Shown: positions 1 through 8,130 of the stretch, piece after piece | Layout: each line of letters starts with the position of its first letter | Numbering within the stretch: position 1 is the first letter of the stretch | Source: Oceanobacillus manasiensis | Lineage (GTDB): Bacteria; Bacillota; Bacilli; Bacillales; Amphibacillaceae | Length of the DNA: 64,000 nt | Assembly: GCF_000724085.1 (NCBI RefSeq) | Contig: NZ_CCDL010000001.1 | Span: 620,001-684,000, forward strand | Direction: 5' to 3' | Made by a program: the position numbers and the translations under genes | Notes under the pieces: model-generated | The model's database searches: none | What the model saw: the letters and a program-made list of their open reading frames with translations, nothing else | What the model was told of the DNA's origin: nothing

Positions 1-510
1 ATTCTCGGCTGCCTGTTGCTTTTCTTAAACCAGTCATCTGTGTATGTAGACCCACTTGGCATTTTATTAGCACTTGGTGCAGGGCTTTCCTTCGCAATCT
101 ATACGCTTGTCAGTAAGGAATTAGTAAGGGATTTCTCCTCCATCTCCGTAGTTGCGGTTGTGTTTACCCTTAGTGCTATCATTCTTTCTCCTCTGTTATT
201 TATTTATGATATGACATGGGTGACAGAGTTGAGCGGAGCTGCGGCTAGCCTTCACCTAGGATTAATTGCGACAGCCTTGGCCTATTTTCTGTTTGCAAAA
301 GGGCTCGTCCATATTCCATCTTCTACAGCAGTTACATTATCGCTTGCTGAACCATTGACGGCAGCGTTCTTAGGTGTCTTCTTTGTTGGAGAGGAGCTAA
401 GCTTCATCTCTTGGATAGGCGTCAGCTTGCTTCTATTAGGAATCGGCTTCCTTATTAAAGGGTCTGAAAAAGAGGTGCCTCGTATAAGGGAAGTTAACAT
501 TTCAAAATAG
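1..510 (+). CDS. EamA/DMT-family transporter, C-terminal part
   Basis: This is the 3' part of a drug/metabolite transporter superfamily (EamA) permease; the reading frame is already open at base 1, so the start lies outside the window. The visible 170 residues hold about five hydrophobic helices and end in a short basic tail. The conserved EamA stretch near 'PSSTAVTLSLAEPLTAAFLG' and the helix after it are clear. Substrate cannot be inferred: family members export amino acids, drugs or other metabolites. The stop codon is followed at once by a 21-bp tandem repeat and then a hairpin that terminates the opposite strand. Confidence 0.85.
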   Translation: MLGCLLLFLNQSSVYVDPLGILLALGAGLSFAIYTLVSKELVRDFSSISVVAVVFTLSAIILSPLLFIYDMTWVTELSGAAASLHLGLIATALAYFLFAKGLVHIPSSTAVTLSLAEPLTAAFLGVFFVGEELSFISWIGVSLLLLGIGFLIKGSEKEVPRIREVNISK

Positions 511-530
511 TGAAAGCTCCAGATAGTGAA

Positions 531-635
531 TCGAGAGCGAAGCAAAGTGACAAGAGAACGAGGCAAAGAGAAAAGAGAGCAAGCCAAGCTGACAAGAGAA
601 CGGGCCAAAGTGACAAGAGAGCGTCCAAGAGTGAA
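531..635. repeat. 21-bp minisatellite, five degenerate units
   Basis: Five head-to-tail 21-base units follow the EamA gene, each close to AAGAGAACGGGCCAAAGTGAC, at 531, 552, 573, 594 and 615. The period is seven codons, so one plus-strand frame reads as heptads such as KRTGQSD before a TAG stop at 636. A GTG at 510 could open that frame, but I see no ribosome-binding site. The minus strand is also open across the repeat, as expected of a period divisible by three. I treat it as a repeat, not a gene. Confidence 0.8.
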
Positions 636-665
636 TAGAAACACCAAAATGAATCACCAATGAAA

Positions 666-710
666 AAGCCGGCGTTACTCGACAAGTAAATTCGAGTAAT
701 CAGCCGGCTT
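666..710 (-). terminator. terminator of the CotF-like gene
   Basis: Hairpin with outer arms AAGCCGGC and GCCGGCTT and an inner arm pair TTACTCGA/TCGAGTAA. On the minus strand it is followed by a run of five T, so it terminates transcription coming from the CotF-like gene. Confidence 0.75.
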
Positions 711-731
711 CTATTATCTTTAAAATGTGTT

Positions 732-1358
732 CTAGTGTACAGTATTACCCTGCTGCGGAACAGTAGCATAGCTGTTAAGCATTTGTTGCATGTCTTGCTC
801 CATTAGTTGTGGAACCTGATAGTAGCCATGCTTGTTCTGATACAGGAAGATTTCATAGCTGAGCTCAATAAAATTCGGAACACTATCAGCTACAACACGA
901 CGTAAAACGGGATTCGTGATTTCAAGAGCAGTCATGGCAAGCAGGGACGTTAATGATTTTGTGTTTCCGAGCATGTATGCGGAAAGGCCTTGATCGGAAA
1001 GCTGGCTGACAGAGCTGTTCGGCTTCTTTGGTTGCCCTGGCTTTATCCCGTATACCACTTCATTTTCCTGTGTCATCTGATATTGCTGCGTTGGTACAGA
1101 AGGGTCCTGTCCTGTTTTAAAGCAGTTCACCATTGTGTTGTACAATTGGGTGACAAAGGTGGATTGTCGCTGGACTATGCTTTTTAATTCGGGATCTTGT
1201 ATATGCTGATCATACATTTGATATTGGTCAAGCATGCTAATGACACCTGCAAGTACTTCATGGGCGTCAAACATTTCATGGCCACCGTGATTTTTAGACA
1301 TCGCTTGATTCATGGCAGCATTTGGATTAGGTTGTTGGTTCTGATTTTGCATCATCAT
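732..1358 (-). CDS. CotF-family spore coat protein
   Basis: A soluble 208-residue protein with a Met/Asn/Gln-rich N-terminus followed by a helical ferritin-like body, as in the CotF/YhcQ spore coat family. Features seen: the segment 'HEVLAGVISMLDQYQMYDQHIQDPEL', a repeated-helix layout and a Gln/Asn-rich tail. I start at the first of three consecutive ATG codons (1358) because GGGAGG lies seven bases upstream; the longer frame from 1373 would place its start inside or before that site. It probably sits in the coat or spore surface and is a single-gene unit ending at the 666-710 hairpin. The family call rests on recognition of the fold pattern, not on catalytic residues. Confidence 0.75.
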   Translation of the reverse strand: MMMQNQNQQPNPNAAMNQAMSKNHGGHEMFDAHEVLAGVISMLDQYQMYDQHIQDPELKSIVQRQSTFVTQLYNTMVNCFKTGQDPSVPTQQYQMTQENEVVYGIKPGQPKKPNSSVSQLSDQGLSAYMLGNTKSLTSLLAMTALEITNPVLRRVVADSVPNFIELSYEIFLYQNKHGYYQVPQLMEQDMQQMLNSYATVPQQGNTVH

Positions 1359-1479
1359 GATGATTCCTCCCATTTATCAATATTTCTTATATATCTTCTC
1401 CCTGTAAGCCATCTTCATGTATGGATAATCCTACTAGGAAAGGTTAAAGATAAGAAAAAAAGAGGGGGATTGTTTCCGA

Positions 1480-2418
1480 GTGGTATTAATCAAGCCAAAT
1501 TGCTGGTCAGAACATGGAGAATTAGAGGCGGTGCTGGTTTGTCCACCATCAATCGCAGACGTACCGACACTTAAGGTTGCAGAGGATGTGCAATGGAGCG
1601 CACCTGTTCAGTACGAAAAGGCAATGGAAAATTTTTTAGAGCTTCAAGGTGTCTTTTTGGATGCTGGGATCAATGTATTGGATTATTCGAATGAATTATC
1701 ACAGGAAGAGCAATCACTCAGTGAGAAATTACTTAATCGGTTTTTTGTAAGAGACCTCGCCTGTGTATTTGGAAATACCATCCTACCAGGACATCCTTCT
1801 ATTTTCATGCGCCAGCCAGAATATGTACAGGCTCATCGGGTCTTCAAGTCTTGGTTTGACACCTCCTTTATCCCTCAAGAAAAGGTAGGTATTCAGGCGT
1901 TGGAGAACGGGGATGTATTGGTCTTGAATAAGGATGCAGTGTTTATTAATGCAGGTTTACGTACTAGCTTTGAAAGTATTGAGATCATAAAGCATTATAT
2001 ATTTCATGCTGGTTTTTCGGAAGTTGCGGTCATCAGCCTTCCGAGAAGAGGCGATACATTGCATCTTGATATGAATTGTAATGTGGCGAATGAAGATTTA
2101 GTCATAGCAAAAGAATTTATGCGCCATTTTCCGGTACGTGTCATGACCGAAAAGGGCGACCGTTATGAGATGGCCCCGGCATTTCTGAAGCGACACGGTT
2201 TTGAGGTGTACTGGCTAGAGGAATACAATTCAGTGCCAGACATTAATTATTTTAATCTAGACCCAGAAACCATTCTGCTTAGTAAACAAGCCCATAAACA
2301 AATGCTCAAAAAACATCCAAAATTGGCACGTAAAAAATATATCGAAGTGGAAGTCACAGAGCTAGAGAAAGCTGGAGGCGGTATACGCTGTATGACTTTG
2401 CCACTAAGAAGAAAATAG
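1480..2418 (+). CDS. amidinotransferase / arginine deiminase-fold enzyme (YkgA-like)
   Basis: A 312-residue cytosolic enzyme of the guanidino-group-modifying superfamily (arginine deiminase, dimethylarginine hydrolase, amidinotransferase). The catalytic His lies in 'DTLHLDMNCNV' and the catalytic Cys near the C-terminus in 'GGGIRCMTLPLRR', the usual end of this fold. An acidic residue in 'VLNKDAVFINAG' fits the substrate guanidinium site. The start is GTG at 1480, with AGAGGGGG eleven bases upstream. Reaction and substrate are not resolved; B. subtilis YkgA is the nearest family I recall. It stands alone, convergent with the YqcI/YcgG-family gene. Confidence 0.8.
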   Translation: MVLIKPNCWSEHGELEAVLVCPPSIADVPTLKVAEDVQWSAPVQYEKAMENFLELQGVFLDAGINVLDYSNELSQEEQSLSEKLLNRFFVRDLACVFGNTILPGHPSIFMRQPEYVQAHRVFKSWFDTSFIPQEKVGIQALENGDVLVLNKDAVFINAGLRTSFESIEIIKHYIFHAGFSEVAVISLPRRGDTLHLDMNCNVANEDLVIAKEFMRHFPVRVMTEKGDRYEMAPAFLKRHGFEVYWLEEYNSVPDINYFNLDPETILLSKQAHKQMLKKHPKLARKKYIEVEVTELEKAGGGIRCMTLPLRRK

Positions 2419-2423
2419 TTGCC

Positions 2424-3182
2424 CTATTTTAAAATACTGGAGAGCTTGTTTTTCATTCTAGTGAACGGGCATTTAGTTGAACCTGTCTCGTCGTCACTTA
2501 AGAAATATTGCTTCCATTCATGGTTGCTGGTATCTCCATACCATTTCAAGTCAGGATGGATTGGGATATTGTCATACGTTGCTAATCGCTGGCGTATGGC
2601 TTTTTTGATTTTTTGACCGAAGGGAGTGCTCCCATTAATGTCTTTAAAAACCCAACGAGGTTGAAAGGCTATGAAAAAGCAGGGCTGATAACGGCTTTTT
2701 CGCACTTTGTGGGCAGGTGTTGCACAAAAAGCGAAATACGGCTCCCCGTTAAAGCAGAACTCCCAGTTAGGATGGTGAGGGTCTTCAGGAATGTTTGAAG
2801 GCCATTCTGTCTCGTCAATGGCTGTTACGCTGTTCATTAAGGTCCAAAACACACCCCGATAATCCTCGACACGGTATGTAGTAGCCATATCATCTGGTGT
2901 ATAAAAAAATACTCCTAGAGAAGCGTACTTTCCTGTTTCGTGCGAAATGCCACCATAGGCCTTTAGCGTTGAAGCGAGCTGTTCTGCCGTTTCTGGTATA
3001 CGAGGGTCACCAAGAAAACGAAATCGCAACTCGTTAGAAAGAAAGCCAATTCTTGCAGGAACACAAGGATATGCATTGTTATCTGTGAGCATGGAGGAAA
3101 AAGAGGTGTAGGCATTCTGTTGCCAATGTGGAAGCTTCTCCAAACTCCTTTCCAGCCACTCTTTGTCTAATATGGTGTCCAT
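2424..3182 (-). CDS. YqcI/YcgG family protein
   Basis: A 252-residue soluble protein with the pattern of the YqcI/YcgG family: 'YPCVPARIGFLSNELRFRFLGDP' near the N-terminus, then a central 'GVFFYTPDD', and 'HHPNWEFCFNGEPYFAFCATPAHKVRKSR' further on. No biochemical function is firmly known for this family; some members accompany heme-related or stress genes. The start at 3182 is chosen because GGGAGA precedes it by seven bases; the frame extends 16 codons further upstream without a good ribosome site. It faces the deiminase-fold gene, with only five bases between their stops. Confidence 0.8.
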   Translation of the reverse strand: MDTILDKEWLERSLEKLPHWQQNAYTSFSSMLTDNNAYPCVPARIGFLSNELRFRFLGDPRIPETAEQLASTLKAYGGISHETGKYASLGVFFYTPDDMATTYRVEDYRGVFWTLMNSVTAIDETEWPSNIPEDPHHPNWEFCFNGEPYFAFCATPAHKVRKSRYQPCFFIAFQPRWVFKDINGSTPFGQKIKKAIRQRLATYDNIPIHPDLKWYGDTSNHEWKQYFLSDDETGSTKCPFTRMKNKLSSILK

Positions 3183-3258
3183 CGTACAGTCTCCCTTCTT
3201 TGTACCATACATTATGAAGGGAGAGCCCAAGGCGTGACTGTCTTATATACCATTTCTT

Positions 3259-3891
3259 TTAAAGCTTTTGTAAGAGTAACATGGCTTCATATCCAAAATA
3301 TAATCCAAACCCAATTAAGCTAACACCTGCTGTTACGGTAATGAAGTAAAGAAGACGATCTGTCAGTATGGTGCGAAATGCACTAGCCAATCCCGCCATT
3401 AAGACATCCCACATGATAATCCCGATAAAGATTCCACTACTGTAGAGAAGGATTTGTATGCTACCTATGGTTTCACTTGTCTTTGCCAAAACTGCTCCGT
3501 AAATACCAAGCCAAAATACGATGTTAAGGGGATTAGATATGGCCATAAAAAAGCCTGTGCCAAATGATTTCTTTTTCGTAGAGTTCTTAGTAGGATTCGT
3601 TCCCTCTATCTGCTTTTTGGCTTTTGCAATGCTTTCTATCCCAGTATAAACCAGAATGAAAAAGCCAAATGACCAAAGGAAGGTTTTCATAAGGGGGGTC
3701 GTTAGAAAGCTAGCCAGTCCAAAGTAAATGAGAAGCATAAAGACTAGATCACCCAGCATTGCTCCAAGCCCAACCAGCCAGGCGTGGAAAAAACCGTGGT
3801 GAATTCCTCTATTCAATTGAGCCGCATTTATTGGTCCAACGGGAGCGGATAAAGCAATTCCTAATAAAATATAACTAAAAAAATGTCCCAT
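3259..3891 (-). CDS. LysE-family amino-acid exporter
   Basis: A 210-residue membrane protein with about six hydrophobic helices. It carries the LysE signature at the N-terminus ('LLGIALSAPVGPINAAQLNRGIHHGF') and the family's 'AISNPLNIVFWLGIYGA' in the middle. LysE/RhtB proteins export amino acids such as lysine, arginine, threonine or homoserine; the substrate cannot be read from sequence. GGGGAGGG precedes the ATG by seven bases. It is a single-gene unit upstream of the YqcI/YcgG-family gene on the same strand. Confidence 0.88.
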   Translation of the reverse strand: MGHFFSYILLGIALSAPVGPINAAQLNRGIHHGFFHAWLVGLGAMLGDLVFMLLIYFGLASFLTTPLMKTFLWSFGFFILVYTGIESIAKAKKQIEGTNPTKNSTKKKSFGTGFFMAISNPLNIVFWLGIYGAVLAKTSETIGSIQILLYSSGIFIGIIMWDVLMAGLASAFRTILTDRLLYFITVTAGVSLIGFGLYFGYEAMLLLQKL

Positions 3892-3973
3892 TTCTAACCC
3901 TCCCCAATAGCTTGTACATCAGTTAATACTATGTAGAGAAGACTGGTAACATTACATTGCAGGAACAAAGAAA

Positions 3974-3997
3974 AGCGGCCCCTTATATAGGGACCGT
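3974..3997 (-). terminator. terminator of the 46-residue YpzI-like gene
   Basis: Minus-strand hairpin GGTCCCT / AGGGGCC followed by CTTTTCTTT, seven bases beyond the stop of the small gene at 4004-4144. Confidence 0.6.
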
Positions 3998-4003
3998 TAC
4001 TCG

Positions 4004-4144
4004 TTACTTTCTTGTCTTGTTTTGAATGCTTGCTTCTTCTGGGCTAGAGAACTTTGTTGTATCTGTCTTTTGCATGACTGTGTCACGTCCAGATTTCGTG
4101 CGGCTTGTTGCTTTTGCATGTTTATCTTGGTGGTCTTTATTCAA
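4004..4144 (-). CDS. 46-residue YpzI-like protein
   Basis: A tiny hydrophilic, Lys/Asp/Thr-rich protein beginning MNKDHQDKHAKATSRTKSGR and containing 'FSSPEEASIQNKTRK'. The layout (basic start, central Arg-Asp, then SSPEEA) parallels the neighbouring YpzI-type gene at 4751-4891, so the two look like diverged paralogues. Start is TTG, chosen because AGGAGGTG lies seven bases upstream and no ATG fits. YpzI function is unknown; small basic proteins of this size in spore-formers are often forespore-made. The paralogy is my reading of a short alignment. Confidence 0.7.
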   Translation of the reverse strand: MNKDHQDKHAKATSRTKSGRDTVMQKTDTTKFSSPEEASIQNKTRK

Positions 4145-4203
4145 TTGTAACACCTCCTAGAGGGAAAGATATCGAACAAAACTCTTCAAGTTAACTTGAA
4201 ATT

Positions 4204-4635
4204 TTACTTATCATAATTATCCTTTGGATCAAGCTCTTCAGATACCTCTGTACCTAAGTTCATGCTCCCTGTTACATTGGAAGTCGAAGAGTCGTTCTCC
4301 AACTGCCTGCTCACATACTTATGGAAGAAAGCTTCAAATGCAGCCACGCCTATGGAAGAAATTAGAGCAGGCACCATCCATTCCCCAGTAGGCTCTAATC
4401 CTTCACTCATCATAAATATAAGAGCGAAAGCGAGAACAAAGTCAGAGATAGAAGCTACTGTGTTATTGGTTCGGGGAAGAATGAATAGGTCTCCAATCAA
4501 GTATGATACAACGCCTAAGGTTAAGGTTATGAACAAAACATCACCAAAAGGCATCTCATAGACAAGCCCTAATACGACAAATAGTAAAACAAGTGCGGCA
4601 ATTACCTTTATTGCAATGGGTTTTATATGGTTCAA
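4204..4635 (-). CDS. DUF2512 (YndM-like) membrane protein
   Basis: A 143-residue protein with four hydrophobic segments and the DUF2512 hallmark 'SYLIGDLFILPRTNNTVASISDFVLAF', then a charged Asp/Glu/Ser tail. I start at TTG 4635 because AGGAGGG sits five bases upstream and the resulting N-terminus, (M)NHIKPIAIKVIAALVLLF, matches the family. The frame runs on to an ATG at 4746, but that has no ribosome site and would add a non-conserved extension. DUF2512 proteins are widespread in spore-formers; function unknown. It lies between the two YpzI-type mini-genes. Confidence 0.85.
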   Translation of the reverse strand: MNHIKPIAIKVIAALVLLFVVLGLVYEMPFGDVLFITLTLGVVSYLIGDLFILPRTNNTVASISDFVLAFALIFMMSEGLEPTGEWMVPALISSIGVAAFEAFFHKYVSRQLENDSSTSNVTGSMNLGTEVSEELDPKDNYDK

Positions 4636-4750
4636 ATCGACCCTCCTCTTTCCAGTTAGCATTTGTATTAAAGCAAAAGCTATGCGTTGGAGTAAAAGGA
4701 TTTCAAGGGAAATGAGGGCCACCACTTTGTGAGGACCCTCGTACATCGGT

Positions 4751-4891
4751 TTACTTATGGCCGTCGTTTAATCTTCTGGCTTCTTCTGGACTAGACATTT
4801 TGGTTGAGCCGGTATAGCGTAACCCGGTATCACGATCGGATTCCACACGGCCGCTTGCCTTCAACTTCTTTTCTTGGCGATCTTTCCCCAT
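4751..4891 (-). CDS. ypzI: YpzI family mini-protein
   Basis: A 46-residue hydrophilic protein, MGKDRQEKKLKASGRVESDR at its N-terminus and 'MSSPEEARRLNDGHK' at its end, which is the pattern I recognise as YpzI of Bacillus. Start ATG 4891 is preceded by GGGAGGTG at seven bases. No catalytic motif is visible; the protein is too small and charged to be more than a structural or nucleic-acid-associated factor, and function is unknown. The DUF2512 gene follows on the same strand, with a second YpzI-like gene (4004-4144) beyond it. Confidence 0.75.
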   Translation of the reverse strand: MGKDRQEKKLKASGRVESDRDTGLRYTGSTKMSSPEEARRLNDGHK

Positions 4892-5035
4892 AAATAGCAC
4901 CTCCCAGACTTAACTTGGTTGTTTTTGCTCAGATTATTCGTAGAGAGAAATGAAGTTTTTGAAATGACAAGTAATGTCTATCATGGGATACTATAAAAAG
5001 GTAGCATTAAGAAAAAAGAGAGAGATGATTAGAAT

Positions 5036-5626
5036 ATGAAGAAATTACTTTTAGCCGGGGTGCTAATTTTGCTATTAGCAGCATGCGGAAACAATGATGA
5101 CGAGAGTGCAAAAGACACAGATAATGTGAATGATAAAGACACTACAGCCGAGGAAACGGATAAGAATGCTGAGTCTGAGAGCAGTATGGATGAAGAAAGT
5201 GAGACAACAGCAACGGAAGAACAGGATGAGGAAAGCGAAGTAGCAGAAGAGGAGAAACCCAATTCTCCTGATATGAAAACAACCTATCGAAACAAGCTTG
5301 TCGATCTAGAAGAAGAATTGGCGGCTGAGGAACAAGAAATAGGCTCTACACAGCGAGAACTAACTGAATTTGCTGGGAAAAGCTTTAATATGTGGGATGA
5401 TGCATTAAACGAAGTATATGCTGAATTGGAAAAGCAGCTTCCGGAGAAAGAAATGGAAAGCTTGAGAAAAGAGCAGCGGGAATGGGTAAAAATTAGAGAT
5501 GCAAAAGCAGAAGAAGAGGCAGCCAAATATGAAGGTGGCTCAATGGAAACCATGCAATATATAAGCACACAAGCACAGCTAACGAAAGAAAGGTCTTATG
5601 AGTTAATTACGAAATATATGGACTGA
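5036..5626 (+). CDS. lipoprotein with LprI-like (DUF1311) domain
   Basis: A 196-residue secreted lipoprotein. The N-terminus is a signal peptide with lipobox LLAAC (Cys17). Residues about 18-80 form a very acidic, Ser/Thr-rich linker, likely extended. The C-terminal 110 residues match the LprI/DUF1311 pattern: 'MWDDALNEVYAELEKQLPEKE', then 'REWVKIRDAKAEEEA'. LprI in mycobacteria inhibits lysozyme; in Firmicutes this domain is common in surface lipoproteins whose role is unproven. Ribosome site AGAGAGAG precedes ATG 5036. It is co-directional with the SLAP-domain gene. Confidence 0.8.
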   Translation: MKKLLLAGVLILLLAACGNNDDESAKDTDNVNDKDTTAEETDKNAESESSMDEESETTATEEQDEESEVAEEEKPNSPDMKTTYRNKLVDLEEELAAEEQEIGSTQRELTEFAGKSFNMWDDALNEVYAELEKQLPEKEMESLRKEQREWVKIRDAKAEEEAAKYEGGSMETMQYISTQAQLTKERSYELITKYMD

Positions 5627-5663
5627 TACCGTAATCTACCAATAGAAAGAAAGGGATGAGACC

Positions 5664-6044
5664 ATGCAACGATTAGTTTGGGAGCAGGCTTGGGATAAGA
5701 CGATTTCACTTGGTGACAGGAAACAGATAGAAATAACATTTGAACAGGCTAATGAAGAAGCAACACCCATAAAGTATATTCCTTTTTGGCAGGCGCGAAA
5801 CTATCGCGGAGAACTGCTAATAACGGTAATTGTCCAAAACTTTAGTGATGAAGCTATGTCCTTCACCCATTTGCCATTAAAGTACGTAGAAGAAGGGGAG
5901 CTTGTTGCCAGCCATACTTTTTCCTATTCTAATTTAGAGTTAGAGGCGAGAAGTAGTATGCCATGGACATTTATTTTTCCTGAAGAAGCCATTAAACGAG
6001 AACCTCAACTGATTGAAGGAATGTTACAGGATATAGAAGCCTAG
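5664..6044 (+). CDS. SLAP-domain protein
   Basis: A 126-residue soluble protein resembling the Firmicutes SLAP domain (found in S-layer assembly accessory proteins and as stand-alone small proteins): 'WEQAWDKTISLGDRKQIEITFEQ', then a beta-rich core with 'YIPFWQARNYRGELLITVIVQN', then 'MPWTFIFPEEAIKREPQL'. There is no signal peptide, so it is probably cytosolic. AGAAAGGGATG precedes ATG 5664. It lies 37 bases after the lipoprotein gene, possibly in the same transcript. Role unknown; the domain assignment is by pattern only. Confidence 0.65.
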   Translation: MQRLVWEQAWDKTISLGDRKQIEITFEQANEEATPIKYIPFWQARNYRGELLITVIVQNFSDEAMSFTHLPLKYVEEGELVASHTFSYSNLELEARSSMPWTFIFPEEAIKREPQLIEGMLQDIEA

Positions 6045-6101
6045 CTCTAGAAATTTTAGGGTATAAGGTAATAGAGACAGTATTCAAAGGAGAGGGTTCT
6101 T

Positions 6102-7064
6102 ATGTCAAAACGAAAAATGGTAGTAAATCTTGACCTTGAGAGACATTACATGGATGAAATTAAAGAAGCAGCTCCCGACTGGGAAGTTGTTTCAGGGAAA
6201 GATACGGATGAACTGCAAGAAGATTTAAAAGATGCAGAGGCCATTCTCCACTGGAAAAAAGCGATTGAGCATACGGTTTTGGAGCAAAACAACCAATTAA
6301 AATGGATTCAGACTTGGAGTGCTGGTGTAAACAACTTGCCACTTGAACAACTAAGTAAGCGTAACATATCCCTTACGAGTGCGAATGGTGTGCATGCCTA
6401 TCCAATCTCTGAAACTATTTTTGCTTTAATGCTTGGGCTTACACGCAAAATTCATACATATGTCCGCCAACAACAGCAAAAGCAATGGGAACATGCAGAT
6501 CTAAAATCGGAAATTCATGAAAAAACAATTGGGGTGCTCGGTGTTGGTGCCATTGGTCTGGAAACAGCAAAAATAGCGAAGGCTTTTGGAATGAAAGTGC
6601 TAGGTGTACGCCATTCTGGTAAAAGTACCGATTTTGTGGATGAGATGTACACACCTGATCAATTATCGGAAGTTCTACCACACTGTGATATTGTAGTCAT
6701 TACACTGCCATTAACGGAAGAAACAACAAATTTATTTGGAACAGAGCAATTCAAACAAATGAAGAACAGTTCTATCTTAATTAATATTGGTAGAGGTCCA
6801 ATTGTGCAAGAAGATGAGTTGATTGACGCACTTCAATCTGGTGAAATTGCTGGTGCAGGATTAGACGTGTTCGCGACAGAACCGTTACCAGAAGATAGCC
6901 CACTTTGGGAAATGGAAAACGTGATTGTTACCCCACATACTGCAGGGTCAACGGAACATTATACAGAGCGTGTTGTAAGGGATGTATTCATTCCAAATCT
7001 TAAGAACTACCTTGAAGGAGAAAAACCTTCTAAGAACCTAGTTGATTATAATAAAGGGTATTAA
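6102..7064 (+). CDS. D-2-hydroxyacid dehydrogenase
   Basis: A 320-residue NAD(P)-dependent dehydrogenase that interconverts a 2-keto acid and a D-2-hydroxy acid. The Rossmann motif GVLGVGAIG lies in the middle third. The catalytic Arg is in 'LINIGRGPIV', Glu in 'FATEPLPEDSPLW', and His in 'VTPHTAGSTEHY'. The exact substrate (glyoxylate, hydroxypyruvate or another keto acid) cannot be told. AAAGGAGAGG precedes the ATG. It is monocistronic, closed by a strong hairpin at 7072-7107. Confidence 0.9.
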   Translation: MSKRKMVVNLDLERHYMDEIKEAAPDWEVVSGKDTDELQEDLKDAEAILHWKKAIEHTVLEQNNQLKWIQTWSAGVNNLPLEQLSKRNISLTSANGVHAYPISETIFALMLGLTRKIHTYVRQQQQKQWEHADLKSEIHEKTIGVLGVGAIGLETAKIAKAFGMKVLGVRHSGKSTDFVDEMYTPDQLSEVLPHCDIVVITLPLTEETTNLFGTEQFKQMKNSSILINIGRGPIVQEDELIDALQSGEIAGAGLDVFATEPLPEDSPLWEMENVIVTPHTAGSTEHYTERVVRDVFIPNLKNYLEGEKPSKNLVDYNKGY

Positions 7065-7071
7065 TAAAGCT

Positions 7072-7107
7072 AATGGCATACGAAACGACGTATGCCATTT
7101 TTTTATA
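7072..7107 (+). terminator. terminator of the hydroxyacid dehydrogenase gene
   Basis: Eleven-base perfect arms AATGGCATACG / CGTATGCCATT followed by TTTTTTT. Confidence 0.9.
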
Positions 7108-7117
7108 ATATTCAATG

Positions 7118-7276
7118 TTAATGCTCTCTCTTCTCAACAAACAACAAAATGAGTGTTGCAAGGGGACCTAATAAAAGAGAAAGTAAAAACCAGTTTAATC
7201 CTGTTCTATTCTTCCCTTGTGCGAGACCAGCATTAATTAACGCTAGTGTACCCCATCCTACAAAGTATTGATCCAT
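7118..7276 (-). CDS. 52-residue membrane protein, unrecognised
   Basis: A small protein with two hydrophobic segments separated by a short polar loop: MDQYFVGWGTLALINAGLAQ, then 'GKNRTGLNWFLLSLLLGPLAT', ending in charged residues. The 'GLNWFLLSLLLGPLATLILLF' pattern recurs in many small bacterial membrane proteins without assigned function. AGAGG precedes ATG 7276 by six bases. It follows another small membrane-protein gene (7329-7577) on the same strand and may share its transcript. Confidence 0.65.
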   Translation of the reverse strand: MDQYFVGWGTLALINAGLAQGKNRTGLNWFLLSLLLGPLATLILLFVEKREH

Positions 7277-7328
7277 TGACCTCTCCCCCAAAAACTATGT
7301 TAGTGCACGACGCAAGGCTAACATGTAA

Positions 7329-7577
7329 CTATAAACCGCCATAGTTGCGAAGAACCCAATTGGCGAATATCATTCCCCCAATTGTATTCACTACTGCTAA
7401 CACCATGATTATCTTACTTTGCTTGCCTACATCATACCCTCTTTTCAGAACTAAACCTAGAAAGAATGCAAATGGTCCAAATGCAATCGGACTGAACAGA
7501 TAAGGTAAGAATGTAGCTATCCAAGTAATTGTTAACAATATTACCTTACCGTCTCTTTTCTCACTATCAGTATGCAC
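7329..7577 (-). CDS. 82-residue membrane protein, unrecognised
   Basis: A short protein with a charged N-terminus and three hydrophobic segments; 'GPFAFFLGLVLKRGYDVGKQSK' holds the only basic loop. Start ATG 7577, with AAGGGG upstream at a slightly long spacing. I do not recognise a family. It is probably co-transcribed with the 52-residue membrane-protein gene at 7118-7276. A candidate promoter must lie in the AT-rich stretch 7578-7772, where I see no other gene. Confidence 0.6.
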   Translation of the reverse strand: MHTDSEKRDGKVILLTITWIATFLPYLFSPIAFGPFAFFLGLVLKRGYDVGKQSKIIMVLAVVNTIGGMIFANWVLRNYGGL

Positions 7578-7772
7578 CGTGAAAACCCCTTTACTTAAAC
7601 TATAGTGTAAATCAGTTTAAAGAACTCTATACAATGCTAACATAATTTTTAGATATATAGTTTTGCTAGGTAAAATTAGAAGAATGTTTTGTTGTTTTTT
7701 TTGATGCTACTCAATCTAAAACATGTACATATTCTATCCTAGCAAACTTATTTTCCCCCATGGAGAAGTTGA

Positions 7773-8129
7773 TTAGCCGACTTTCCTAACCTTCAACACC
7801 CACCAAATCAACACAAATTGCAGGGGTAGACGCAACCATAATGCGAAGGAGGGAATATTGTACTGCTCTGGTTCTAACGCCATATAGATATTCACTGGGA
7901 AGATTAACACTAAAAATATTGCAATTAGAATTCCTGCTTTTCTCCGAGTGGGCTTGTAAAGCAAGCCAATGGCTAGTAGGATCTCGATGACTCCTGAAAT
8001 ATAAACAACTGCTGGGCGGAATGGAACCCAATCAGGCATAGCCCCTGTGAAAAAAGGTTCTAGCACAAAATGGGATATTCCAGCCAATATAAAGAGTATG
8101 GCAAATACATATAATGCTATTTTTTTCAT
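7773..8129 (-). CDS. DoxX-family membrane protein
   Basis: A 118-residue protein with four hydrophobic helices, matching DoxX: 'FAILFILAGISHFVLEPFF', then 'YISGVIEILLAIGLLYKPTRRKAG', and a final pair of helices. Its AAGGAG site lies inside the end of the LysR gene and the ATG follows that stop by one base, so the two are translationally coupled. DoxX relatives include the DoxD subunit of thiosulfate:quinone oxidoreductase, so a membrane redox role with sulfur compounds is possible given the divergent YeiH gene; that link is inference. Confidence 0.8.
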   Translation of the reverse strand: MKKIALYVFAILFILAGISHFVLEPFFTGAMPDWVPFRPAVVYISGVIEILLAIGLLYKPTRRKAGILIAIFLVLIFPVNIYMALEPEQYNIPSFALWLRLPLQFVLIWWVLKVRKVG

Positions 8130-8130
8130 G

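Noticed and set aside
510-638. GTG-start ORF across the 21-bp repeat
   Set aside because: No ribosome-binding site and both strands are open because the period is 21; treated as a repeat.
4636-4746. N-terminal extension of the DUF2512 gene to an ATG at 4746
   Set aside because: No ribosome site there, while TTG 4635 has a perfect one and fits the family start.
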